From: an alpha proteobacterium AAP38
GTDB lineage: Bacteria > Pseudomonadota > Alphaproteobacteria > Azospirillales > Azospirillaceae
Length of the DNA stretch: 64,000 nucleotides
Reading direction: 5' to 3'
Assembly (NCBI GenBank): GCA_001296005.1
Contig: LJHR01000021.1
Coordinates: forward strand, 1 to 64,000
Position 1 is the first letter of the stretch. Each line of letters starts with the position of its first letter. Positions 33,658 through 43,242 of this stretch are shown here, piece by piece. The position numbers and the translations under genes were made by a program. The notes under the pieces were generated by a model. The model searched no databases. It worked only from the letters and a program-made list of their open reading frames with translations, and was not told the origin of the DNA.

Positions 33658-33795
33658 CATTCAGGGGGAGGGTAACTGCGATGACAAGCGCACTGGCACA
33701 GTCCCCCGCCTGCGACCATAAGGACAGCATATGATTCGATCAAAGCGGGGCAGGACATCTTGCGCCGGCCCCGCGAAATCCCTACCTTCGTATCC

Positions 33796-34125
33796 ATGCG
33801 TTTCCTTGCGACCCTTCTGCTGCTGGCGGCATTCCTGATGAATGTCCCTGGGCTTCACGCCCGGGACCTGTCGCATAGCCATGGGCAGACGGGGCATGAC
33901 CAGACGGGACATACGCAGATGCTGGCCGGGGCGGACCATGCACCCGCCGGCAAAATCTCCATGGATTGCCACCACGAATGCAGCCACATCCACGTGGCCG
34001 ACCGGGCCCGCGCGGCCCGATTGGTGGAACCCGTGGTCTGGGGCGTGACCGCCTATCCGGCGGACGCCCTGCTGCTGCCGGATAGCGCCGACCCGACGCT
34101 TCCCGACGAACCCCCGCGCGCCTGA
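33796..34125 (+). CDS. Small His-rich secreted protein at the head of the czc cluster
   Basis: A 109-residue protein with a signal peptide (RFLATLLLLAAFLMNVPG...HA). The mature part is rich in metal ligands: HSHGQTGHDQTGHTQM, a second cluster DCHHECSHIHV, and an acidic/proline tail. It resembles CzcI-type periplasmic proteins that sit in front of czcCBA in other bacteria, but similarity is by position and composition only. The ATG at 33796 gives the clean signal; TTG at 33760 is possible. It likely binds or senses Zn/Co/Cd in the periplasm. Confidence 0.65.
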   Translation: MRFLATLLLLAAFLMNVPGLHARDLSHSHGQTGHDQTGHTQMLAGADHAPAGKISMDCHHECSHIHVADRARAARLVEPVVWGVTAYPADALLLPDSADPTLPDEPPRA

Positions 34126-34193
34126 CGAACCGATCTCCCTCGCCGCCGCCCTGACCGGGCGGCCCGGTATCCGTTCGTCATTGCGGAGTACTC

Positions 34194-35474
34194 ATGCGGC
34201 TGCATCATGCGGTCGCCCTGGCGATTTTCATCGCCGGGGCTCCGGCGGCATGGGCGCAATCCACGCCCGCCGCCAACCCCACCCCGTTTTCAACACTGTC
34301 CCCCAAACAGGCCCTTCTGACCCCTGACACCGCCATCGCGCTGGCCCTTGAACATGCGCCGCGTGGTGCGGCGGCGCGCGCCCGGCTGGATGCCGCCGGC
34401 GGGGCCGTCGACCAAGCCGATACCAGCCCCAATCCGGAGATTGGGTTTGAGCTGGAAAATTTCTCCGGCTCCGGTCCCTACCGTGATTTCCGGTCGTCGG
34501 AACGCACTTACAGCCTGTCGCAGACCATTGAACTGGGCGGTAAACGCGGGCGGCGCACCGATGCCGCCCGTGCGGCCCGCGATGGCGCGGCAGCCGATCT
34601 GGCGCTGGCCCGGCTGGATCTGGCGCGCGATGTGCGCCTGGCCCTGTCGGAGGCGGTGGCAGCATCGCGGCAGGTGGCCCTGACCCAGGACGGGTTGCGC
34701 GTGGCCGTGGCTGTGCAGGACACCATCAAGGCGCGGGTGGAGGCGGGGCGGGAGGCGCCGATCCAGGCCTCGCGCGCCGACATTACCCGGCGGCAGGCGC
34801 AACTGGCCCTGGATCAGGCCAATCGTCGCCTGACCATAGCGCGCCAGACCCTGGCCGGCCTGACCGGCCTGTCCCCCGCCGCGCTGGCCCTGGACGAAGG
34901 CTGGTTCACCCGCATGGACGCCGATGATGCGGCAGCCGGCGGTGACGGGGCCGATCTGCGCCGTCGTCAGGCCGATGTGGCGCGGGGGCGGGCGGAACTG
35001 TCGGTGGAACGGGCCAAGGCGATCCCCGATGTCACCCTGTCCGCCGGCTTCCGGCAGTTCCGGGAGGATGGGGAGAATGCCTTTCTGGTGGGCGTGTCGG
35101 TGCCCATCCCCATCTTCGACAGCAACCGGGGCGGTATCGCCAAGGCGCGGGCCGATCTGGTCGCGGCGGAGGCTGATCTGGCCGCCGAACGCATCGACCT
35201 GGACCGGCGCGCCCATGCCGCCCGCGCCAATCTGGCGGCTGCCCGCGACACGGCCCGCACGCTGCAGGACAGCATCATCCCGACCGCCGAACAGGCCTTC
35301 GGTCTGGCCAATGAAGGCTATGCCCAGGGCAAGTTCGCCTATCTGGAGGTGCTGGAGGCACAGCGCACGCTGGTCGATGCACGCACCGATCTGATCAACG
35401 CCCTGCAGGGCTTCCACGACGCGCGGGCCGAGCTTGACCGGCTGACCGCTCCGGACATTGAGGTGTCCCCATGA
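34194..35474 (+). CDS. czcC: Outer-membrane efflux protein (CzcC-like)
   Basis: A 426-residue TolC-type protein. A signal peptide (about 1-22, ends AWA) is followed by two outer-membrane-efflux repeats (about 45-230 and 240-420) rich in coiled-coil heptads; LDAAGGAVDQADTSPNPEIG and the SQTIELGGKRGRR segment are typical of CzcC/CnrC. It forms the outer-membrane channel for the RND pump. The stop overlaps the czcB start (ATGA at 35471-35474). Confidence 0.9.
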   Translation: MRLHHAVALAIFIAGAPAAWAQSTPAANPTPFSTLSPKQALLTPDTAIALALEHAPRGAAARARLDAAGGAVDQADTSPNPEIGFELENFSGSGPYRDFRSSERTYSLSQTIELGGKRGRRTDAARAARDGAAADLALARLDLARDVRLALSEAVAASRQVALTQDGLRVAVAVQDTIKARVEAGREAPIQASRADITRRQAQLALDQANRRLTIARQTLAGLTGLSPAALALDEGWFTRMDADDAAAGGDGADLRRRQADVARGRAELSVERAKAIPDVTLSAGFRQFREDGENAFLVGVSVPIPIFDSNRGGIAKARADLVAAEADLAAERIDLDRRAHAARANLAAARDTARTLQDSIIPTAEQAFGLANEGYAQGKFAYLEVLEAQRTLVDARTDLINALQGFHDARAELDRLTAPDIEVSP

Positions 35475-36703
35475 ATATCACGAAGAAACATGTCCTGATC
35501 GGCGTCTCCGCCATCGCCCTGCTGCTGGCCGGCGGCTTTGCCGTCAAAAGCTTCACCAGCACCCCGAAGCCTGTCGCCGCCAAGGCCGGCGATGGCCATG
35601 ACCATGGTGCCAAGGGGGAACATGGTGAGGAGGAGCATGAGGAGGAAGGCGGGGCCATCCATATGGACGCCGCCACCATCACCCGCTCCAAGATCACCCT
35701 GGTGGAGGCGGCACCCGGAACTGTGTCCCGCGACATCCGCGTCACGGGCACGGTTGTGGCCGATGCCGACAAGATGGTGCATGTCACCCTGCGCGTGTCC
35801 GGCATCGTGACGGAGGTGCATAAGCGCCTGGGCGAGCAGGTCTTGCCGGGCGATGTGCTGCTGGTGTTGGACAGCCGTGATCTGGCCGATGCCAAGGCCG
35901 AGTATCTGTCGGCCCTGCGCCAGAACACATTGGCCGCCACCACCCTGTCGCGGGAGGAGGGGCTGTGGCGCAAGCAGGTATCGGCGGAGCAGGATTACCT
36001 GACCGCCCGCGCCGCCGCCGAAACCGCCGCCATCGCCCTGGCCGCCGCCAAGCAGCGCCTGACGGTACTGGGCCTGTCGACGGCGGAAATCACCGGCCTG
36101 GACAGGCAGCCCTTCAGCCTGGGCCGGCTGGAGGTCCGTTCCCCCATCGCGGGCCGCGTCATCGGGCGGGAGGCCGTGCGCGGCGAGTTGCTGTCGGCGG
36201 AAAAGGAGGTCTTCTCCGTCGCCGACCTATCCAGCGTCTGGGTCGAACTGCCTGTCTATGCCGCCGACCTGCCCGCCGTGAAGGAGGGACAGCCCGTCAG
36301 CCTGACCGGCCAGGGTGGGCGCACTGCGGAGGGCAAGGTGGTTGCCGCCGGTGCCACCCTGGACCCGCAGACGGGCGCCGCGCGCGTCGTGGCCGCCCTG
36401 GACAACGCCGATGGCGAGTGGCGTCCGGGCGATTTCGGGTCCGGCAGCATCCAGGCGGGTGGAGAGATGGCGGATATCGCCGTGCCGGCCAGCGCTTTGC
36501 AGGTCCTGAACGGTGACAATGTCGTCTTCGTGCGCAATGCGGAGGGGTTTGAACCGCGTGTGGTGGAGGTGGGGCGGCGCAACAGCCGCTTTGCCGAGAT
36601 CACCTTCGGCCTGTTCCCCGGTGAACAGGTGGCGACGGGCAATACCTTCTTGTTGAAGGCCGAGGCGTCGCGTGGGGAAGCCTCCCACAGCCACGCGCAT
36701 TGA
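35471..36703 (+). CDS. czcB: RND periplasmic adaptor (CzcB-like)
   Basis: A 410-residue membrane-fusion protein. The N-terminal helix (HVLIGVSAIALLLAGGFAVK) is followed by a His/Glu-rich segment (about 40-62, GDGHDHGAKGEHGEEEHEEE) that can bind metal. Then come barrel-sandwich and beta-barrel domains (VVADADKMVHVTLRVSGIV; FSLGRLEVRSPIAGRVIGRE), and a His-rich end (SHSHAH). It links the inner- and outer-membrane parts. It starts inside the czcC stop and ends 9 bases before czcA. Confidence 0.9.
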   Translation: MNITKKHVLIGVSAIALLLAGGFAVKSFTSTPKPVAAKAGDGHDHGAKGEHGEEEHEEEGGAIHMDAATITRSKITLVEAAPGTVSRDIRVTGTVVADADKMVHVTLRVSGIVTEVHKRLGEQVLPGDVLLVLDSRDLADAKAEYLSALRQNTLAATTLSREEGLWRKQVSAEQDYLTARAAAETAAIALAAAKQRLTVLGLSTAEITGLDRQPFSLGRLEVRSPIAGRVIGREAVRGELLSAEKEVFSVADLSSVWVELPVYAADLPAVKEGQPVSLTGQGGRTAEGKVVAAGATLDPQTGAARVVAALDNADGEWRPGDFGSGSIQAGGEMADIAVPASALQVLNGDNVVFVRNAEGFEPRVVEVGRRNSRFAEITFGLFPGEQVATGNTFLLKAEASRGEASHSHAH

Positions 36704-36712
36704 CGGGAGGGG

Positions 36713-39700
36713 ATGATGATCGAACCCATCCTGTCCTTCGCCATCCGGCGCCGCGTGCTGGTGGTGCTGCTGGTGGCGGTACTGGCGGCGTTCGGGGCAC
36801 GTTCACTGCTGAACCTGCCCATCGACGCCGTTCCCGACATCACCAACAACCAGATCCAGATCACCACGCTGGCCCCCGCCCTGTCGCCTTTTGAGGTGGA
36901 ACAGCAGGTGACCTACCCCGTCGAAACGGCGCTCGCCGGTATCGCGGGGCTGGAAGATACCCGCTCCATCTCCGTCAATGGCCTGTCCCAGGTGACGGCC
37001 ATTTTTGAGGAAAAGGTCGATATCTATTTCGCCCGACAGCAGGTGGCCGAACGGCTGGGCGAGGCGCGCGACCGTCTGCCCCCCGGCCTGACGCCTACCA
37101 TGGGCCCGATCTCCACGGGCCTGGGCGAGGTCTATATGTGGACCGTCGAATATGCGCCCTTCGACGCCAAGAAGGCCAAGGCCGGTGCCGCCGGCTGGCA
37201 GCCCGATGGCTCCTTTCAGACGCCAGAGGGCGAACGCCTGACGACGGAGGTGGAACGGGCAACCTATCTGCGCACCGTCCAGGACTGGATCGTCGCGCCG
37301 CAGATGAAGGGCGTACGCGGCGTGGCCGGGATCGACACGATCGGCGGCCATGTAAGGCAATTTCACGTCCTGCCCGACCCGGCCCGGCTGGTCAGTTTCG
37401 GCCTTACCTTCGCCGATCTGGGGGCGGCGCTGGAACGCGCCAATCAGAGTTTGGGGGCGGGGCAGATGGAGCGGAACGGGGAGCTGTTCATCGTCCGCTC
37501 CGACGGTCGCATCTCTACCGCTGAACAGATTGCCGGCACCGTCATCGCCACGCGCGGCGGCGTGCCCGTACGTCTGTCGGATGTGGCAACGGTGCAGACG
37601 GGCCAGGAACTGCGCACCGGGTCGGCCAGCGAGAATGGGCGTGAGGTGGTGGTGGGTACTGCCCTGATGCTGATTGGGCAGAACAGCCGTACCGTTGCCG
37701 ATGCGGTCGATACCAAGCTTCAGGATATCCGCCGTTCCCTGCCCGCCGACATCATGGCCAAGACGGTACTGGACCGCACCGATCTGGTGAATGCCACCAT
37801 CAAGACGGTGGCCAAGAACCTGACCGAGGGCGCGCTTCTGGTCATCGCGGTCCTGTTCTTGCTGCTGGGCAACATCCGCGCGGCCCTGATCACGGCCCTG
37901 GTCATTCCCGTCACCATGCTGATGACAGCGACGGGTATGCTGGAGGCAGGCGTCAGCGCCAATCTGATGAGCCTGGGTGCCTTGGATTTCGGCCTGATCG
38001 TCGACGGGGCCGTGATCATCGCGGAAAACTGCCTGCGCCGACTGGGTGAAAGGCAGCATCATCTGGGCCGCGTCCTGACCCTGAATGAACGGCTGGCCGA
38101 AGTGATGGAAGCCGCGAAGGAGATGATCCAGCCGTCGGTCTATGGCCAGGCCATCATCATCGTCGTCTATCTGCCGCTGCTGACCTTCACCGGGGTGGAG
38201 GGCAAGATGTTCGAGCCGATGGCGCTGACCGTCATCATCGCCCTGGTCGCGGCCTTCATCCTGTCCCTGACCCTGGTCCCCGCCCTGATCGCCATTTTCG
38301 TGTCGGGCAAGGTGGGGGAGAAGGAGAATGTGATCATCCGCCGGGCCGGCGACTGGTACCGTCCTTGGCTGAACCGGGCGCTGGACGCACCGGTCAAGGC
38401 CGCGGGCTTTGCTGCGGCCCTGTTCGGCCTGTCGCTGCTGCTGTTCACGCAACTGGGGCAGGAGTTTATCCCGCAGTTGGATGAAGGCGATGTGGCGCTG
38501 AACGCGTTCCGCATCCCCAGCACCAGCCTGCCCCAGGCCACCGAACAGCAGTTGGAGATCGAAAAGGTTATCGCCGCCTTCCCGGAAGTGGCCTTCGCCT
38601 TTTCCAAGACGGGCACGGCGGAGATCGGGACGGATGTCATGCCGCCCGGCATCTCCCACATGTTCGTGATGCTGAAGCCGCGTGACCAATGGCCCGATCC
38701 CGGCCTGTCCAAGGCCGAACTGGTGCAGCGGCTGGAAAAGGCCGTGGGCAGCCTGCCGGGGCAGGTATATGAGGTCAGCCAGCCCATCCAGCTTCGTTTC
38801 AACGAATTGCTGGCCGGCGTGCGCGGCGACGTTGCCATCAAGGTGTTCGGCGATGATTTCGATACGCTGCTGGCCACCGCCAAACAAATTGCCGCAGTGA
38901 TCCAGACGGTGCCGGGCGCGGCGGATGTGCGGGCCGAACAGGTGTCGGGCGCGTCGTTCCTGAATGTGGAGGTCGACCGCGACCGGGCATCCCGCTTCGG
39001 CCTGTCGGTGGCCGATGTGCAGGAGGTCCTGGCCATCGCGGTTGGCGGGCGGGAAGCGGGGCTGGTCTATCAGGGTGACCGTCGCTTTGACATCCTGGTC
39101 CGCCTGCCTGACAGCCTGCGCAATGATCCCGACGCGCTGGCGACCCTGCCGATCCCACTGGCAGCGGTGGAGGGGGAGGCGGCTCGGACGGTGCCGCTGG
39201 GTGAGGTGGCAAGCATCCGCTTTGCCGAAGGTCCCAACCAGATCAGCCGCGAGAACGGCAAGCGCCGCATCGTGGTGCAGGCCAATGTCCGGGGCCGCGA
39301 TATCGGGTCCTTCGTGGCCGAGGCCCAGGAAAAGCTGGCGGCGCAGGTTGCGGTGCCGGCGGGATACTGGGTCACCTGGGGCGGGCAGTTCGAAAACCTG
39401 ATCGCGGCGCGCGACCGCTTGATGATCGTGGTGCCGGCCTGTTTTGCCCTGATCTTCCTGCTGCTCTACAGCGCGCTGGGCTCCGCCCGTGATGCCGTCC
39501 TGGTGTTCAGCGGCGTGCCGCTGGCGCTGACGGGCGGCATCCTGGCGCTGTATCTGCGGGGCATGCCTTTCTCCATCTCCGCTGCGGTCGGCATGATCGC
39601 CCTGTCGGGTATCGCGGTGCTGAACGGGCTGGTCATGCTGTCCTTCATCCGGCAATTGCGGCTGAGGGGCATGGAATTGGATCAGGCGGTGCGGGAAGGG

Positions 39701-39937
39701 GCGATGACGCGCCTGCGGCCTGTGCTGATGACCGCCCTGGTGGCCAGCCTGGGCTTCGTGCCCATGGCGCTGTCTACCGGGGTGGGGGCGGAGGTGCAGC
39801 GGCCCATCGCCACCGTCGTCATCGGCGGCCTGATCACCGCCACCTTGCTGACCCTGATCGTGCTGCCGGCGCTCTACCGCCGGTTCGCCGCCCCGGTTCA
39901 GCCCAGCGAAGACAATCTTGCCGAAGGGAGGCTGTGA
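36713..39937 (+). CDS. czcA: Heavy-metal RND efflux pump (CzcA-like)
   Basis: A 1074-residue HME-type RND antiporter. It has two six-helix halves with large periplasmic loops. The proton-relay motif in TM4 reads LDFGLIVDGAVIIAENCLRR, with the two aspartates and the glutamate of Zn/Co/Cd pumps and not the CusA methionine pattern. The N-terminus (MMIEPILSFAIRRRVLVVL) and VPDITNNQIQITT are standard. GGGAGG lies just upstream. Length matches CzcA. It pumps divalent cations out with CzcB and CzcC. Confidence 0.92.
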   Translation: MMIEPILSFAIRRRVLVVLLVAVLAAFGARSLLNLPIDAVPDITNNQIQITTLAPALSPFEVEQQVTYPVETALAGIAGLEDTRSISVNGLSQVTAIFEEKVDIYFARQQVAERLGEARDRLPPGLTPTMGPISTGLGEVYMWTVEYAPFDAKKAKAGAAGWQPDGSFQTPEGERLTTEVERATYLRTVQDWIVAPQMKGVRGVAGIDTIGGHVRQFHVLPDPARLVSFGLTFADLGAALERANQSLGAGQMERNGELFIVRSDGRISTAEQIAGTVIATRGGVPVRLSDVATVQTGQELRTGSASENGREVVVGTALMLIGQNSRTVADAVDTKLQDIRRSLPADIMAKTVLDRTDLVNATIKTVAKNLTEGALLVIAVLFLLLGNIRAALITALVIPVTMLMTATGMLEAGVSANLMSLGALDFGLIVDGAVIIAENCLRRLGERQHHLGRVLTLNERLAEVMEAAKEMIQPSVYGQAIIIVVYLPLLTFTGVEGKMFEPMALTVIIALVAAFILSLTLVPALIAIFVSGKVGEKENVIIRRAGDWYRPWLNRALDAPVKAAGFAAALFGLSLLLFTQLGQEFIPQLDEGDVALNAFRIPSTSLPQATEQQLEIEKVIAAFPEVAFAFSKTGTAEIGTDVMPPGISHMFVMLKPRDQWPDPGLSKAELVQRLEKAVGSLPGQVYEVSQPIQLRFNELLAGVRGDVAIKVFGDDFDTLLATAKQIAAVIQTVPGAADVRAEQVSGASFLNVEVDRDRASRFGLSVADVQEVLAIAVGGREAGLVYQGDRRFDILVRLPDSLRNDPDALATLPIPLAAVEGEAARTVPLGEVASIRFAEGPNQISRENGKRRIVVQANVRGRDIGSFVAEAQEKLAAQVAVPAGYWVTWGGQFENLIAARDRLMIVVPACFALIFLLLYSALGSARDAVLVFSGVPLALTGGILALYLRGMPFSISAAVGMIALSGIAVLNGLVMLSFIRQLRLRGMELDQAVREGAMTRLRPVLMTALVASLGFVPMALSTGVGAEVQRPIATVVIGGLITATLLTLIVLPALYRRFAAPVQPSEDNLAEGRL

Positions 39938-40131
39938 TGAAACGCCTGCTGCCTGTCCTGTTCCTGGCCATGGCGTTGACCGCCTGTGCTCAGGGACCGC
40001 GCGACCTGCCGCGCATCGCCGACGCGGCCTGTCCCAGTGGGGAACGGTTCGTCCGTCCCCATACCGTCCTGCACGGCAATGACGGCGTGCGCGCCCATGC
40101 CGATGGCCATGACTGCGCCCCATCCAAGTGA
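39937..40131 (+). CDS. Short lipoprotein after czcA
   Basis: A 64-residue protein with a lipobox (ALTAC near residues 13-17). The short mature part has His, Asp and Cys near the end (HGNDGVRAHADGHDC). The ATG overlaps the czcA stop by one base and GGGAGG lies ahead, so it is translated with the pump. No family is recognised; possible metal binding is inferred from the ligands. Confidence 0.6.
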   Translation: MKRLLPVLFLAMALTACAQGPRDLPRIADAACPSGERFVRPHTVLHGNDGVRAHADGHDCAPSK

Positions 40132-40149
40132 AAATAGAGGAGTAACATC

Positions 40150-40560
40150 ATGTTGAAGCCGTTCCTGACCGCCGCCCTGATCACGCTGCTGCCCCTGTCC
40201 GGGGCCGTGGCTGCCGAAAAGGGCCATGGTCACAGCCATGGCGAGGCCGAAAAGGGCAAGCATGGCGGCATCGTGCAGGATGTGGCGGGGGTGGAGGCCG
40301 AACTGGTCGTCACGCCCGGCACCGTCGCGGTCTATCTGTCCAACCATGGCACCACCGCCCTGTCGCCCGATGGCGTCATGGGCAGTGTCCTGCTGACCCA
40401 GGGGGCGACCCGCGTCGGCACCATCGCCCTGAAACCGGCGGGTGACCGTCTGGAGGGCAAGGGCGAGGTGCCGGCGGGTGCCGATATCGTCCTGAGCCTG
40501 CGCACCAGCGATGGCAAGACCGGCCAGGCCAAATACGAACTGGGCGGCCACGCGCATTGA
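40150..40560 (+). CDS. Secreted His-rich protein in the czc cluster
   Basis: A 136-residue protein. The signal peptide is about residues 1-22 (ends AVAA). Metal-binding-like stretches occur at both ends: GHGHSHGEAEKGKHGG after the signal, and GGHAH at the C-terminus. In between is a beta-rich domain (VEAELVVTPGTVAVYLSNHG). It may capture metal ions in the periplasm for CzcCBA. Spacing (18 bases after the lipoprotein) and the AGGAG ahead support cotranscription. Confidence 0.68.
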   Translation: MLKPFLTAALITLLPLSGAVAAEKGHGHSHGEAEKGKHGGIVQDVAGVEAELVVTPGTVAVYLSNHGTTALSPDGVMGSVLLTQGATRVGTIALKPAGDRLEGKGEVPAGADIVLSLRTSDGKTGQAKYELGGHAH

Positions 40561-40571
40561 GTTAAGCTTGT

Positions 40572-40606
40572 CCTGCTCCTCTCCCACCCGGTCGGAGAGG
40601 AGCAGG
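40572..40606 (+). terminator. Hairpin between the secreted His-rich protein and the metal ATPase
   Basis: CCTGCTCCTCTCC (40572-40584) pairs perfectly with GGAGAGGAGCAGG (40594-40606), loop 9. No U-run follows. It could attenuate or end the czc transcript ahead of the ATPase gene, or protect the mRNA end. Confidence 0.5.
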
Positions 40607-40628
40607 TGACTGGGGCGAAGGGGGCCAT

Positions 40629-42623
40629 ATGGGCGGCGGACATCACCACGCGGACAGTCATGACCATGGTCATGAACATGGCACTGGCGGATTGCTGGGG
40701 CCCCGTACGGAACTGTTTGCCGCCCTGGCCTGTGGTGTGGCCTTTGTTGTCGGGTTGGGCCTGGAAAAGCTGACGGCGGTTCCCGGCTGGATTCCCATCG
40801 CCTTCTATGTCGCCGCCTTTGTGCTGGGTGGGCTGTTCACGGTGCGGGAAGCGGTGGAGAATCTGCGCCGGGGGCGGCTGGAGATCGACACCCTGATGCT
40901 GGTGGCTGCCGTCGGTGCCGCCAGCCTGGGGGCCTGGGCCGAAGGGGCGTTGCTGCTGTTCCTGTTTGCGCTGGGCCATGCGCTGGAACATCACGCCATG
41001 GGTAAGGCACGTCGCGCCATCGAGGCGCTGGCCGTGCTGGCACCCCGCACCGCCCTGCGCCGCACCCCCGACGGGACGGCGGAAGTGGCGGTGGAGGATC
41101 TGGCCGTTGGTGATGTGGTCATTGTGAGGCCCGGTGCCCGCCTGCCCGCTGACGGTTTCGTCGTGACGGGACAAAGCGGCGTGGATCAGGCTCCGGTGAC
41201 GGGCGAAAGCATCCCCATCGACAAATCCCCCGTGCCCGATCCGGCACAGGCCCGCGCGGCCCCGGACCGGGTGGATGCCAGCCACCGCGTCTTTGCCGGC
41301 ACCATCAATGGCGATGGGTTGCTGGAGGTGGAGGTGACGCACCTGTCCGGCGACAGCACGCTGGCCCGTGTGGTCCGTATGGTGGCGGAGGCGGAAAGCG
41401 CCAAATCCCCCACCCAGCTTTTCACCGACCGGTTCCAGCGCATCTTCGTTCCGCTGGTGATGGTTCTGGTTTTCCTGCTGCTGTTTGCCTGGACCGTGGT
41501 GGATGAGCCATTCCGCGACAGCTTCTATCGCGCCATGGCGGTGCTGGTCGCGGCCAGCCCCTGCGCGCTGGCCATCGCCACGCCCAGTGCCGTGCTGTCG
41601 GGTGTGGCGCGGGCGGCGCGGGGCGGGGTGCTGGTGAAGGGTGGGGCACCGCTGGAACTGCTGGGTGCCGTCACCGCCATCGCCTTTGACAAGACCGGCA
41701 CCCTGACCGAAGGCCGCCCACGCCTGACCGACATCATCCCCGCCCCCGGCGTGACGGAGGCGGAACTGCTGTCCGTGGCCGTCGCTGTGGAGGGGTTGAG
41801 CGACCATCCCCTGGCCCGTGCGGTGACCCGCGACAGGCGGGAGCGCTTGTCCGATGCGGACATCCCCACCGCCAGTGACCTGTCCAGCCTGACGGGCCTG
41901 GGTCTGTCGGCCCTGGTGGCGGGGGAGAGGGTGCTGATCGGCAAGGCCGACCTGTTTGGCCGGGACGGTGTGGCCCCGCTGTCTGAACCCGTGCTGGTGG
42001 CTGCCGCCGGCCTGCGCGCCGCGGGTCGCACCACCATGCTGGTGCGTCACGGCGACCGCGATCTGGGCGTGCTGGGCCTCATGGACCGGCCAAGGGCGGA
42101 GGCGGCGTCCAGTCTGGCCCGTCTGCGGGCCCTTGGTGTCAAACGTCTGGTGATGCTGTCTGGCGATGCCGGCCCCGTCGCCGCCTCCATCGGTCGGGAG
42201 GTCGGGGTGGATGAGGCTTTGGGCGACCTGATGCCCGCCGATAAGGTGGAGGCCATCGGGAAGATGGCGGCGCAGGGCATTGTCGCCATGGTGGGCGACG
42301 GGGTGAATGACGCACCGGCCCTGGCCCGCGCCCATATTGGCATCGCCATGGGGGCCGCCGGGTCAGAGGTGGCGCTGGAAACGGCGGATGTGGCGCTGAT
42401 GGCCGACAAGCTGTCCCACCTGCCCTTTGCCGTGGGTCTGTCGCGCCAGACCCGTGCCATCATCCGTCAGAATGTCGTGATCAGCCTGGGCATGGTGGCG
42501 CTGCTGGTGCCTGCCACCATCCTGGGGCTGGGCATTGGTCCCGCCGTAGTGCTGCATGAAGGATCGACCCTGGTGGTCGTCTTCAACGCCCTGCGCCTGC
42601 TGGCCTGGAAAGAGCGGGTATAG
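40629..42623 (+). CDS. Heavy-metal P-type ATPase, P1B-4 type (CoaT/CzcP-like)
   Basis: A 664-residue efflux ATPase. The N-terminus is His-rich (GGGHHHADSHDHGHEHG) in place of a folded HMA domain. The helix motif is S310-P-C (SPCALAIATPSAV), not CPC; the phosphorylated aspartate is D354 in DKTGTLTEG; the HP motif is SDHPLARA; the hinge is GDGVNDAPALARA; and the last helix pair carries HEGST (from H643) with NALRLL. SPC plus HEG-S/G-T defines the P1B-4 subgroup linked to Co, Zn, Cd or Fe export. It likely works with CzcCBA, moving cytosolic metal into the periplasm. Confidence 0.9.
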   Translation: MGGGHHHADSHDHGHEHGTGGLLGPRTELFAALACGVAFVVGLGLEKLTAVPGWIPIAFYVAAFVLGGLFTVREAVENLRRGRLEIDTLMLVAAVGAASLGAWAEGALLLFLFALGHALEHHAMGKARRAIEALAVLAPRTALRRTPDGTAEVAVEDLAVGDVVIVRPGARLPADGFVVTGQSGVDQAPVTGESIPIDKSPVPDPAQARAAPDRVDASHRVFAGTINGDGLLEVEVTHLSGDSTLARVVRMVAEAESAKSPTQLFTDRFQRIFVPLVMVLVFLLLFAWTVVDEPFRDSFYRAMAVLVAASPCALAIATPSAVLSGVARAARGGVLVKGGAPLELLGAVTAIAFDKTGTLTEGRPRLTDIIPAPGVTEAELLSVAVAVEGLSDHPLARAVTRDRRERLSDADIPTASDLSSLTGLGLSALVAGERVLIGKADLFGRDGVAPLSEPVLVAAAGLRAAGRTTMLVRHGDRDLGVLGLMDRPRAEAASSLARLRALGVKRLVMLSGDAGPVAASIGREVGVDEALGDLMPADKVEAIGKMAAQGIVAMVGDGVNDAPALARAHIGIAMGAAGSEVALETADVALMADKLSHLPFAVGLSRQTRAIIRQNVVISLGMVALLVPATILGLGIGPAVVLHEGSTLVVVFNALRLLAWKERV

Positions 42624-42629
42624 GCCGCG

Positions 42630-43202
42630 TCAGGCCACCCCGATCATCGTCAGATCGGCATCCAGCACCGATAGCTGCGTTTCCGCCGGCCAGCGTTCGG
42701 GATCGAAAAAGGCCTGGCTGGCCATGCCATAGATGGTGACCAGAAGCCGCCGCGCCCCGGCCCTGGCCGCATCCTCTGGTAGCCCGCGTTCCATCAGCAG
42801 GCTGGTCACCCGTGCCGTGATCTGGCGCGACCGCACCTGCTGTTCGGCCGAAAGGGTCTGGTCGGCGATGGCCATGGTCCAGAAGGCGAACCAGACCAGC
42901 CAGTCGCGCCGCTGTTCGGCATTCAGCGGCAACAGGGCCGCCAGATAGGGCCGCACGGCCCCACCGCCCGCCTCCAGTGCGGCTTCCATCCGCTGGTGCG
43001 CCCGCAGGACGGTGGCGCGGTAGGTGTAGAACAGCAGTTCCACCTTGGACGCGAAATAATGGCTGACGATGGCCGTGCTGTATCCGGCGGCCTGCGCCAC
43101 CTCGCGCACCGTCACCGCCTCGATCCCGGCCTTGGCGACAAGGTCCGCCGTCACTTCCGCCACGGCGCGTCGGCGCGCCTCGTGATCCACCACGGCCGGC
43201 AT
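42630..43202 (-). CDS. TetR-family repressor
   Basis: A 190-residue regulator. The N-terminal HTH is GIEAVTVREVAQAAGYSTA-type (about 20-50), followed by a helical ligand domain. The start at 43202 has AGGAAAAGC ahead of it. Only 10 bases upstream of the start lie two palindromes (43213-43242), so it probably represses itself and the divergent flavoenzyme operon. Its 3' end is 6 bases from the metal-ATPase gene end (convergent). The BetI-like second half does not identify the ligand. Confidence 0.88.
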   Translation of the reverse strand: MPAVVDHEARRRAVAEVTADLVAKAGIEAVTVREVAQAAGYSTAIVSHYFASKVELLFYTYRATVLRAHQRMEAALEAGGGAVRPYLAALLPLNAEQRRDWLVWFAFWTMAIADQTLSAEQQVRSRQITARVTSLLMERGLPEDAARAGARRLLVTIYGMASQAFFDPERWPAETQLSVLDADLTMIGVA

Positions 43203-43212
43203 TGCTTTTCCT

Positions 43213-43242
43213 ATAACATGCGTTATAAATAACATCCGTTAT
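43213..43242. promoter_or_regulatory. Tandem palindromic operator for the TetR regulator
   Basis: ATAACATGCGTTAT (43213-43226) and ATAACATCCGTTAT (43229-43242) are two 14-bp palindromes with ATAAC/GTTAT arms, 16 bp apart centre to centre. A further ATAAC half-site lies at 43243-43247. They sit in an 80-bp divergent gap between the TetR and flavoprotein starts, which is AT-rich compared with the window. Confidence 0.78.

Noticed and set aside
36803-40123. 1106-codon open frame on the minus strand
   Set aside because: It lies wholly antisense to czcA. The Gln/His/Gly/Arg-rich translation has no domain.
40332-42335. 667-codon minus-strand frame
   Set aside because: Antisense to the P-type ATPase; low-complexity Gln/Gly/His translation.
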